Shown piece by piece: positions 7,380-15,896 of a DNA stretch of 64,000 nucleotides (the first letter of the stretch is position 1; each line of letters starts with the position of its first letter). The notes below the pieces were generated by a model. The model was not told where the DNA came from and did no database searches. It was given only the letters and a program-made list of their open reading frames with translations. The position numbers and the translations under genes were made by a program. The DNA is from Olivibacter sp. SDN3 (GTDB taxonomy: Bacteria > Bacteroidota > Bacteroidia > Sphingobacteriales > Sphingobacteriaceae), in NCBI RefSeq assembly GCF_014334135.1, contig NZ_CP060497.1, positions 4,650,001 to 4,714,000 of the forward strand. The letters are read 5' to 3'.

Positions 7380-7387
7380 TATATTTG
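7380..7387 (+). promoter_or_regulatory. Promoter -7 box for the hsdR operon
   Basis: The sequence tatatttg matches TAnnTTTG and lies 32 bp before the hsdR start. No convincing -33 element is visible at the right distance. Its position in the only sizeable gap between CBASS and hsdR makes it the best candidate start of the restriction operon. Confidence 0.5.
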
Positions 7388-7419
7388 GTTGTAATGAACG
7401 TATGAAACCATAATAACGC

Positions 7420-10400
7420 ATGGCCGAAACCAGTTTCCATTTTTTAGAAGAAGAATTCCCGTTGCTATTTAATCTGGCAAAAGCAGCGGAATATAACTTA
7501 TATCAAGATCCAACGACGTCATTATTCAAATTGCGTCAGTATGGGGAATACATGGCCAAGCAGATATTTGATACCTACGGTATGGACTTGCCCGAAGACA
7601 GCAAATTCCAGAACCTGGTGTACCTGCTCCGAAACCAAGGAATATTACCCAGTAATGTCTACGATTATTTTACCATTCTTCGGAAACAAGGAAATGATGC
7701 CGTCCATGAATATAAAGGCACCACTGACGAGGCGACTTCGTCGCTTTTTTCAGCATTCAAACTAGGTAAATGGTTTTACGAATCCTATTCCGTTAAGAAC
7801 AGGAATATTGCGGATATCAAATTCCATAAACCCGAAAACCTCGATGCGCGCCATGCTTTATACCTATTGGAACAAGAAAACAAAGCGCTAAAAGAACAAT
7901 ACGACCAATTAATCTTACAACAGAAAACAGTTAGCCAGGAACAAAGACAGGCCTTTACCGAGCGGGCAAAACGCTCCGCCTCTAAATTAGATATGGACGA
8001 GGCGCAAACGCGCGAACTCATTGATGTCAATTTGCGGAAGATGGGTTGGGAAGCGGATACAAAATTGCTAAACGCTAAAATTCATAAAACCCAACCGGAG
8101 AAAGGCCGTAACATGGCTATTGCCGAATGGCCAGTAAAAGGTGGTTATGCAGATTATGCCCTATTTATCGGTACCAGCCTATATGGCGTGGTCGAGGCAA
8201 AAAAATACGGACAAGACATCTCTACCAACCTGGATCAAAGCAAGCGCTACGCGCTGAACATTATTCCACAGGAAGGGATTGAAATATTGGGAGAATGGCA
8301 AGGTTATAAAGTGCCGTTCCTTTACTCCACCAATGGAAGGGAATACCTCCAACAGATTGCGACGAAAAGTGGTATATGGTATCTCGATGTGCGGGAGACA
8401 TACAACAACTCCAAATCTATCAAAGGATTTCATAGTCCGGATGATCTACGAAAGAAATTCGAACAAGATATAGCCCTGGCTAATAAAAAATTGCAAGCAA
8501 ATTCACTGGACTTTTTACAATCAAAAACAGGCCTTAGTTTACGGGACTATCAAATCAAGGCCATTGAAGCCGTAGAAACTATCGTCATTAATCATCCGGA
8601 AGTGGACCGGGCATTATTGGCCATGGCGACCGGAACTGGTAAAACCCGTACGATTATCGGATTGGCTTATCGTCTCATACAGACCAACCGTTTCAAACGT
8701 ATCTTGTTTTTGGTTGATCGTACCTTATTGGCTAAGCAAGCTTTAGATGGTTTTAAAGATTACAAAGTGGATGATCTAAAGAGCTTCAACGATATCTATC
8801 ACATTGATAACCTTAGAATCTGGTGGCCGGATGTGGACAGCCGAATTCACTTTGCTACGGTACAGAGTATGGTGAAACGACTGTTTTATCATGATGATGA
8901 ACAAAAGTCGCTAAGCATCGATACCTACGACTGCATCATCGTGGATGAGGCGCACCGCGGGTATTTGTTAGACAAAGAAATGGATGACGAAGAGCTGGAT
9001 TTTAAAGATCAGGATGATTACGTTAGTAAGTACCGCCAGGTGTTAGATTATTTCGATGCCTTTGCGATAGGATTAACAGCTACCCCAGCATTGCATACGA
9101 CAGAGATTTTCAATAAGCCCGTATTCAATTATGGATTACGGGAAGCGGTACTGGATGGTTATTTGGTGGACCAGGATCCACCGATCATGATCAAAACCAA
9201 ACTCTCCGAAGAAGGTATTGTATGGGAAAAAGGAGAAAGACCAACGGTATACGACAAAGAAGGAAATCAAATTATTGAATTGGATGAGCTGGATGACGAA
9301 CTTAAATTTGATGTCTCAGGATTCAATAAGCAGGTCATTACCGAGAATTTCAATCGAACCGTACTCCGCGAATTGGTAAATCAACTTGATCCGGATGGCG
9401 AGGCCAAGACATTAATCTTTGCTGCTACCGATGAGCATGCTGATATGATTGTTAAAATTCTTAAGGAAGAGTTCGCTGTAGCTGGTATCCCTATACCAGA
9501 TGATGCGGTGGCGAAGATTACCGGAAAATCGGACCAGCCCGAGGATAAAGTGAAACGGTATAAAAATGAGCAATATCCCAACATCGCTGTTACAGTTGAT
9601 CTATTGACCACTGGTATCGATGTTCCTAAAATATGTAATCTGGTTTTCATGCGCCGTATTCGATCCCGTATCCTGTATGACCAAATGATCGGACGAGCTA
9701 CACGCTTATGTCCGGAGATCCATAAGGAAAGTTTTAAAGTGTTCGACGCAGTCAACCTCTATGAAAGTATTAAGGATTATACAGAAATGAAACCCTTAGT
9801 AGTTAATCCGTCAGCAAACTTTGCAACCTTAAGCAGCGAATTCCGGCACATCCAGACAGACGAACGTGCTGCGCAACAAGTGGATCAGATCATCGCCAAA
9901 CTGCAACGCAAAAAGCGGTCAACAGGTATCGACAACGAGAAGATCAACTATTTCACCGGTGTAGGTTCCTTGGATGAATTCATCCATAGTATACGTGAAA
10001 AAACCTTACCTGAACAGGTCAAATTGCTGACGGACAGCAATGACCTTTGGAAATACCTGGACGAATTCAAGTCGGCTCCCGCAAGACAGTTTTACTCCAA
10101 CCATGAAGATGAGTTGCGTGAAGTAGTTGCCGGTTACGGTACTTCTGATAAACCGGAAGACTATATTGAAGGTTTTAAACAGTTTATTGAAGAAAACCAG
10201 AATAATATTGCATCTCTGAAACTGATTGCTACGGCGCCAACGCAATTAAAGCGTAGCGACCTGAAAGAGTTATTAATCTTGCTGGATACAAAAGGTTATA
10301 CTGTTCGTACATTACGCGAAGCATGGAAATCTACCAAAAAGCAAGATGTAGCGGCCGATATTATTGCCTATATTCGCACGCTTATATTAGGTTCGGAATT

Positions 10401-10665
10401 GGTTAGCAAGGAAGACCGCGTAAGGCAAGCTTTTCAAAAGCTCTACAGTGAACAAAACTGGACGGTACCACAAAAGAACTTGCTGGTTCGTATAGAAGCA
10501 CAGATGATTGCAGAATCCGTGGTCACCGTCGACGATCTGGATAAAGAACCCTTTGTTTCCACTTACGGCGGTTTTAACCGGATCAATCAACGCTTTGACA
10601 ACCATTTGCCGGATATACTGCAAAAGATCAACAGCTATATGTACGGTGGCAACCAAACGGCCTAA
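7420..10665 (+). CDS. hsdR: Type I restriction enzyme, R subunit
   Basis: The 1081-residue protein begins with a DUF4145-like helical domain (about 10-130). A type I nuclease domain follows with the D-ExK motif (GGYADYALF with D245, then VVEAKK with E259 and K261). The SF2 translocase has Walker A MATGTGKTR near 410 and DEAHR near 510. The helicase second domain ends with DLLTTGIDVP and QMIGRATR, and an EcoEI-type C-terminal domain closes the protein. HsdR cuts DNA after translocation once the HsdMS complex meets an unmethylated site. hsdM follows after 86 bp. All key motifs are present, so the subunit looks functional. Confidence 0.95.
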   Translation: MAETSFHFLEEEFPLLFNLAKAAEYNLYQDPTTSLFKLRQYGEYMAKQIFDTYGMDLPEDSKFQNLVYLLRNQGILPSNVYDYFTILRKQGNDAVHEYKGTTDEATSSLFSAFKLGKWFYESYSVKNRNIADIKFHKPENLDARHALYLLEQENKALKEQYDQLILQQKTVSQEQRQAFTERAKRSASKLDMDEAQTRELIDVNLRKMGWEADTKLLNAKIHKTQPEKGRNMAIAEWPVKGGYADYALFIGTSLYGVVEAKKYGQDISTNLDQSKRYALNIIPQEGIEILGEWQGYKVPFLYSTNGREYLQQIATKSGIWYLDVRETYNNSKSIKGFHSPDDLRKKFEQDIALANKKLQANSLDFLQSKTGLSLRDYQIKAIEAVETIVINHPEVDRALLAMATGTGKTRTIIGLAYRLIQTNRFKRILFLVDRTLLAKQALDGFKDYKVDDLKSFNDIYHIDNLRIWWPDVDSRIHFATVQSMVKRLFYHDDEQKSLSIDTYDCIIVDEAHRGYLLDKEMDDEELDFKDQDDYVSKYRQVLDYFDAFAIGLTATPALHTTEIFNKPVFNYGLREAVLDGYLVDQDPPIMIKTKLSEEGIVWEKGERPTVYDKEGNQIIELDELDDELKFDVSGFNKQVITENFNRTVLRELVNQLDPDGEAKTLIFAATDEHADMIVKILKEEFAVAGIPIPDDAVAKITGKSDQPEDKVKRYKNEQYPNIAVTVDLLTTGIDVPKICNLVFMRRIRSRILYDQMIGRATRLCPEIHKESFKVFDAVNLYESIKDYTEMKPLVVNPSANFATLSSEFRHIQTDERAAQQVDQIIAKLQRKKRSTGIDNEKINYFTGVGSLDEFIHSIREKTLPEQVKLLTDSNDLWKYLDEFKSAPARQFYSNHEDELREVVAGYGTSDKPEDYIEGFKQFIEENQNNIASLKLIATAPTQLKRSDLKELLILLDTKGYTVRTLREAWKSTKKQDVAADIIAYIRTLILGSELVSKEDRVRQAFQKLYSEQNWTVPQKNLLVRIEAQMIAESVVTVDDLDKEPFVSTYGGFNRINQRFDNHLPDILQKINSYMYGGNQTA

Positions 10666-10751
10666 TACGAAATAAATAGTAGACTGAAAGTATTCTTTAA
10701 CACAAAATTAGTATCTGAAAAAGAGCCGATTGGCTTATTAACAACAAAATA

Positions 10752-12218
10752 ATGAGCGCAGAAGAAATAGCACAAAAACTCTGGAATCTCTGTAATGTCC
10801 TTCGTGATGACGGAGTAACCTATCACCAATACCTAAATGAACTGACTTATATCCTCTTTCTCAAACTTTCGGAAGTTAAAAACTTCGAACAGGATATTCT
10901 GGAAAAATACCGTTGGAGTAGATTTAAAGCAATTAAAGACAATAAAGAGCTATATGACACCTACCGAGATTTGTTAGCAAACATTTCGGCCGATTCAGAA
11001 AATGCGACGATCAAGGAGATTTATACCAATGCATCGAGCATGCTGCGCAAACCGGTCAACTTGCGTACGCTGGTGACGGCCATTGATAACATTGATTGGT
11101 TCGAAGATACAGAGAAAGATAAGATTGCAACGATCTACGAGGAATTACTGGAGAAAAACGCGAACGAAAAAAAATCCGGTGCCGGTCAATATTTTACACC
11201 TCGGCCTTTAATCAATGTAATGGTTGATTTAATTGTTCCAAAGATTGGTGAACGTTGGAACGACCCTGCAGCGGGTACATTTGGATTTATGATTGCTGCT
11301 GATCATTATCTCAAACAAAAAACGGATGACTATTTTAAACTAAATGACAAAGAACGGGAGTTTCAAAAGTACGAAGCTTTTACGGGCTGTGAATTGGTGC
11401 AGGATGCCCATCGTTTAGCGCTGATGAATGCGAAACTGCATGGTATTGAATCATCGATTGCTATGACGGATACGTTAAGCCAAGATGGTGAGGCTTTCAA
11501 AAATTATGATGGTGTATTGGCGAATCCACCATTTGGCACTAAGAAAGGCGGTGAACGTCCATCGCGTACTGATTTAACTTTTCTAAGCTCCAACAAACAG
11601 CTCAATTTTCTTCAACATATCTACCGCTCACTTAAAAAGGACGGCAAAGCTCGTGCCGCTGTAGTATTGCCGGACAATGTCCTTTTTGAAGATGGGGATG
11701 GTTTGAAGATCCGCCGCGACCTGATGGATAAGTGCAACCTGCATACCATACTGCGCCTGCCCACAGGAATTTTTTACGCAGCTGGTGTCAAGACCAATGT
11801 CCTGTTCTTTACCCGTGGAAAAACAGAAACCGGGAACACCAAAAATGTATGGGTATACGACATGCGGACGAACGCGCCGAACTTTGGCAAGCGTACACCC
11901 TTCACCCGTGCAGCCTTTGCAGATTTTGTGAAAGCTTATACCGGAGGTATTTCCATCGATGAAGTAAAAAATGGCTGGCAAGGTGATATCGATGAAGCCA
12001 AACGTGCTGAAATAGCAAAAGAAGATCATCGCTGGCAAATATTCTCCCGTGAGGCGATTGCAGCTAAAGGAGATTGGCTGGATATTGGACTAATAGCCGA
12101 TAGTTCATTAAGCAATGGTGACGATCTCGGCGAGCCGATTGACATCGCTCGTGAAGCGTTAGTAGAACTGGATGCCATTACAAAAGAGTTGAACGATTTG
12201 ATAAAGGAGTTGAGCTAA
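10752..12218 (+). CDS. hsdM: Type I restriction-modification DNA methyltransferase, M subunit
   Basis: This 488-residue N6-adenine methyltransferase has the helical HsdM N-terminal domain (about 1-135), AGQYFTPRPL, the SAM-binding motif I DPAAGTFGF near 175 and catalytic motif IV NPPFGT near 256. It modifies adenines at the site chosen by HsdS and forms the HsdM2S methylase. Its TAA shares one base with the hsdS ATG at 12218, so the two are translationally coupled. All motifs are intact. Confidence 0.95.
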   Translation: MSAEEIAQKLWNLCNVLRDDGVTYHQYLNELTYILFLKLSEVKNFEQDILEKYRWSRFKAIKDNKELYDTYRDLLANISADSENATIKEIYTNASSMLRKPVNLRTLVTAIDNIDWFEDTEKDKIATIYEELLEKNANEKKSGAGQYFTPRPLINVMVDLIVPKIGERWNDPAAGTFGFMIAADHYLKQKTDDYFKLNDKEREFQKYEAFTGCELVQDAHRLALMNAKLHGIESSIAMTDTLSQDGEAFKNYDGVLANPPFGTKKGGERPSRTDLTFLSSNKQLNFLQHIYRSLKKDGKARAAVVLPDNVLFEDGDGLKIRRDLMDKCNLHTILRLPTGIFYAAGVKTNVLFFTRGKTETGNTKNVWVYDMRTNAPNFGKRTPFTRAAFADFVKAYTGGISIDEVKNGWQGDIDEAKRAEIAKEDHRWQIFSREAIAAKGDWLDIGLIADSSLSNGDDLGEPIDIAREALVELDAITKELNDLIKELS

Positions 12219-13534
12219 TGGAAAAGGTATTGCCAAAGGGATGGGTTGAAACGGAATTATTAAACTTACTACAAACTCTTGAAACTGGAATTAGACCTAA
12301 AGGTGGTGTTCAGGGAATTTTGGAAGGTGTTCCAAGCATAGGTGGAGAACATTTAACGTCCGACGGAGGCTTTAATTTCAAGAATATTAAATACGTTCCT
12401 AAAGAATTTGCTGAAAAGTTGTTAAGAGGAAGGATTTTACATAATGATGTATTGATAGTAAAGGATGGTGCCACCACAGGCAAAACATCCTTTGTTGGCA
12501 TAAACTTTCCATTTGATACAGCATTTGTAAATGAACATGTTTTTATTTGTAGGCCTTACAAAGAAATTAATCCTAAAGTAGTCTATTATTTTATGAGAAG
12601 TAAGGATGGACAAGAAAGGATAATGGTGAACTTTGCAGGTGCAGCTCAAGGAGGAATTAATACGAAGTTTGCTTCCAATACATTAATACCTCTCCCTCCA
12701 CTCCCCGAACAAGAACGCATGGTCGCTAAACTTGATAAACTCTTTGCACAGCATGAGAAAATAAAAAAAGCCCTCGACCGCATTCCACAATTGCTTAAAG
12801 CGTTCCGTCAGCAGGTTTTGACGCAGGCTGTGGAAAACAAAAAAGGTACAACAAAACTAAAGGAGTTTCTAATTGATATAAAATACGGCACATCTAAAAA
12901 ATCGGAGTATGGCATTAGTGGAACTCCAATATTAAGGATACCTAATATAGAAAATGGAGGGATAAATGATAAAGATTTAAAATATTCTGTATTGGACGAA
13001 AAGGAATATAACACACTTAGGTTACGGGAAAACGATATATTGATAATCAGATCAAATGGAAGTGTGTCGCTTGTCGGTCAGAGCGCTATCATATCTAGTA
13101 AGCATGAAAATTACTCGTATGCAGGTTATTTAATTCGTATTAGACTTAATGAAAATTATGACGCAGGATATTTAAACTATATCTTCAAATCAAATTTCAT
13201 TAGAAGTCAAATGATCGACACATCTCGTTCTACCAGCGGTGTTAATAACATTAATAGTAAGGAGATCCAAGAACTCGATATTCCAGATTTAGAAGTTAGT
13301 GAACAACAAGAAATCGTCCGTCGTGTAGAAAGCCTATTTGCCAAAGCCGATACTATCGAAGCTCGCTACCAGAAACTCAAAGAAAAAGTTGACAACTTAC
13401 CCCAAGTCATCTTGCACAAAGCTTTCAGAGGTGAGTTGGTTCCGCAACTTCCTACGGATGGTGATGCTAAGGATCTATTGCAAGAGATTTTAGCACTGAA
13501 GAAAGAGTCTAAAGGAAAGCGAGGTAAAGCGTGA
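12218..13534 (+). CDS. hsdS: Type I restriction specificity subunit
   Basis: The 438-residue protein has two target-recognition domains (about 8-170 and 215-370), each followed by a helical spacer. The first spacer begins LPPLPEQERMVAKLDKLFAQ and the second SEQQEIVRRVESLFAKAD. The two spacers are the central and distal conserved repeats that set the distance between half-sites. The C-terminal LHKAFRGELVPQLP is typical of HsdS. The sequence recognised cannot be read from the protein. The TGA overlaps the GTG start of the next gene by 4 bp, which links the restriction operon to the Septu-like pair. Confidence 0.93.
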   Translation: MEKVLPKGWVETELLNLLQTLETGIRPKGGVQGILEGVPSIGGEHLTSDGGFNFKNIKYVPKEFAEKLLRGRILHNDVLIVKDGATTGKTSFVGINFPFDTAFVNEHVFICRPYKEINPKVVYYFMRSKDGQERIMVNFAGAAQGGINTKFASNTLIPLPPLPEQERMVAKLDKLFAQHEKIKKALDRIPQLLKAFRQQVLTQAVENKKGTTKLKEFLIDIKYGTSKKSEYGISGTPILRIPNIENGGINDKDLKYSVLDEKEYNTLRLRENDILIIRSNGSVSLVGQSAIISSKHENYSYAGYLIRIRLNENYDAGYLNYIFKSNFIRSQMIDTSRSTSGVNNINSKEIQELDIPDLEVSEQQEIVRRVESLFAKADTIEARYQKLKEKVDNLPQVILHKAFRGELVPQLPTDGDAKDLLQEILALKKESKGKRGKA

Positions 13535-15093
13535 AAATAAAATCATTGTGGATTTCTAAGTATAAAAATGTAGAAAATATTGAACTGAAATTCGATACTG
13601 ATCTGATTTCCTTGATGGTTGGTCAAAATGGTTTTGGAAAATCTAATCTTTTAGAAGCATTATCGTTGATATTCCGAGATCTAGATTTGATGGATACACT
13701 GTCCGACTACGAAGATTGGCCATATGACAGTAGGCATTTTGAATATAAAATACACTATCAGTGCAAAGGTTTAGACATTAAAATAAATAGTTTAAAAAGT
13801 GAGTTTCACGTCTATGTTAAAAAAATCGGCGACCAGCACGATTTTGAGGATATTAATTTTTCTGAGTTCAGAAAAAACAAGCAAATTAGCTATCTTCCAG
13901 ATTACGTAGTTGGCTACTACTCAGGTGAAAATAAACGCATTAGAGAAACGATTAAACCATATGAGGAAACTATCATAAAAGATTTGAAAAGTAATAAGGG
14001 GCTTGACAGTGGTTTTCGGAAAATGTTTTTTGCTGAAAACTTTCATGGTCAAATGATCTTGCTGACACTTTTATTATATCGCAATGATAACAACAGCTTT
14101 TCAAGATGTGTAAATGATCTACTTGACAATTACCTAAGTTTTCATGAATTAGAGGAGTTTGGTATACGACTTAACAGTCCAGATTGGTTTGATCCAAGGA
14201 GAAAGGAACACCAAGTTTATGGGGTTAATCAGTTGGAAGAAAATCTACAAATAAACGATTCGAACATTTTTCCATTTTGGAATGCAAAAGGTAAAGCGAA
14301 TAAAATTCTTCAATTACTTTATGAAGAGAATGACGAAGCTCCAATATACTACGAAGAGAAGGAAAAAGATAGACTGTCCAAAGAGTATCTAGAGCTTAAC
14401 AGTATCAAGCTAACAAATAAACTCAAGGAAATTTTCCCGAAGCCCATTGATTTTTTTGATGCGTTTGAGACTCTATACTGTGCAGGTCTTCTCTCATCGA
14501 TTCATCTGAAAGTGAAAAATAAGAATAACCTTATTTATGAATTTGCGGAATTAAGCGAAGGAGAACAGCAGTTGGTCACTGTCCTCGGGTTAGTTCTAAT
14601 TACTGGTAAAGATGACTGTCTTTTTTTGTTAGATGAGCCTGACACACATTTAAATCCTAAATGGCAAAGAGATTACATTAAGCTATTGACTAATTTTAAT
14701 CTCAACGACGATAATTCACATATTTTTGTTGCAACTCATAGCCCATTAATTGTCCAGGCTGTGGAGGGTAAATTTGATATCCTCTTATATCACTTAAACG
14801 AGGAAGAAAATATTCAAATCGATAATGATCCGCAAATTATTTCCAATTGGAGAATAGATCAGGTGCTTGCTAGTAAATATTTTGGAATTGAAAATACTCG
14901 ACCAATAAATACAGATGATTTCCTCAAACTAAAGCAAGAGATTATTAGAAAAGGTGACCTGACGGATGCAGATAAAATGAAACTAAAGGAGTTGGAGGAC
15001 GAACTTGGATATCTACCACTTGGCGAGACTATTACTGAAATAGAGAGTTTAGCTTTTCTCAACAAATTGGCGAATAAGGATGATTTACATTAA
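13531..15093 (+). CDS. Septu-like ATPase (PtuA type)
   Basis: The 520-residue protein is an ABC/OLD-like ATPase: Walker A GQNGFGKSN near residues 32-40, signature LSEGEQQLVTVLGL near 345, Walker B LFLLDEPDTHLNP near 368-380 and H-loop ATHSPLI near 410. It uses a GTG start that overlaps the hsdS stop by 4 bp. The next gene encodes an HNH nuclease and overlaps its 3' end by 14 bp. ATPase plus HNH pairs of this kind form the Septu anti-phage system, in which PtuA complexes restrain and direct PtuB. A retron-type partner is excluded nearby because no reverse transcriptase is present. Confidence 0.8.
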   Translation: MKIKSLWISKYKNVENIELKFDTDLISLMVGQNGFGKSNLLEALSLIFRDLDLMDTLSDYEDWPYDSRHFEYKIHYQCKGLDIKINSLKSEFHVYVKKIGDQHDFEDINFSEFRKNKQISYLPDYVVGYYSGENKRIRETIKPYEETIIKDLKSNKGLDSGFRKMFFAENFHGQMILLTLLLYRNDNNSFSRCVNDLLDNYLSFHELEEFGIRLNSPDWFDPRRKEHQVYGVNQLEENLQINDSNIFPFWNAKGKANKILQLLYEENDEAPIYYEEKEKDRLSKEYLELNSIKLTNKLKEIFPKPIDFFDAFETLYCAGLLSSIHLKVKNKNNLIYEFAELSEGEQQLVTVLGLVLITGKDDCLFLLDEPDTHLNPKWQRDYIKLLTNFNLNDDNSHIFVATHSPLIVQAVEGKFDILLYHLNEEENIQIDNDPQIISNWRIDQVLASKYFGIENTRPINTDDFLKLKQEIIRKGDLTDADKMKLKELEDELGYLPLGETITEIESLAFLNKLANKDDLH

Positions 15094-15856
15094 TAGAATA
15101 GCTGAACCAATTCCAAACGTTCTATTAACTGATGGAGTTGTGGAAACACAAATATTGTGTGCCAATTATGATGCTGATAATACATATTTCGATGATAAAC
15201 AAAGTAAGGATATCTTCAAGTCTAATGTCTATGCTCATCAAGATGTTAAAAGTGCATTAGTTCGTATTCAGAATCATAAATGTTGTTTTTGTGAATCAAA
15301 AGTAACACATATCTCTGACGGGGACGTAGAGCATTTTAGACCAAAGGCTGAATGGTCGAAAGAAAATGATAATGGTACGAAGACTAAAAAAAAGCCAGGT
15401 TATTACTTTTTGGCTTACGAATGGAATAATTTAATGCTTAGTTGTCAGATGTGCAATCAAAGAATAAAAGGTAATAATTTTCCTTTAGTAAACGAAACGG
15501 CTAGAGCTAATGTTACACATAACTACAATGTCGAAGCCGAACTTCCCGTTTTTATTAATCCAACGTTAGAGGACCCTGAATTACACATCACTTTTTATGA
15601 AGAAACTCCTCAAGGGATTACATATCGAGGAAGAAAAACAATTGAATATTTACAATTAGACAGACTAGCCTTAAATGAGGTGAGAAAAGAGAAATTGAAA
15701 GACCTATTTACATTAAGAAACGTCGTGAATTCAATAGTAGACATAGATAGTAGAGAAAAGGCTGTAGATATTCTCCTCAGAAGATTACATGAAATCATTG
15801 AAAAAAACGATCAGTATGTCAATATGGTAAAGGCGAATTTTAGTGATTTTTTGTAA
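15080..15856 (+). CDS. HNH endonuclease of the TIGR02646/PtuB type
   Basis: The 258-residue protein has a zinc-bound HNH core: CCFC at 68-71, VEHFRPK with H85, NNLMLSCQMCN with C122/C125 and N126, and KGNNFP. The spacing fits TIGR02646-like nucleases, which are found both with Septu ATPases and with some retrons. It overlaps the upstream ATPase gene by 14 bp, indicating coupled translation and probably a fixed complex. It is expected to cleave nucleic acid when the ATPase senses infection. The C-terminal 100 residues are helical. Confidence 0.83.
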   Translation: MIYINRIAEPIPNVLLTDGVVETQILCANYDADNTYFDDKQSKDIFKSNVYAHQDVKSALVRIQNHKCCFCESKVTHISDGDVEHFRPKAEWSKENDNGTKTKKKPGYYFLAYEWNNLMLSCQMCNQRIKGNNFPLVNETARANVTHNYNVEAELPVFINPTLEDPELHITFYEETPQGITYRGRKTIEYLQLDRLALNEVRKEKLKDLFTLRNVVNSIVDIDSREKAVDILLRRLHEIIEKNDQYVNMVKANFSDFL

Positions 15857-15896
15857 TCCATATATTATAACATAATCAAAACCAATTTACCGATCT

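Noticed and set aside
15080-15856. Retron system based on the HNH family name
   Set aside because: TIGR02646-type HNH genes occur in some retrons, but there is no reverse transcriptase gene or msr/msd-like region near. The ATPase neighbour points to Septu.
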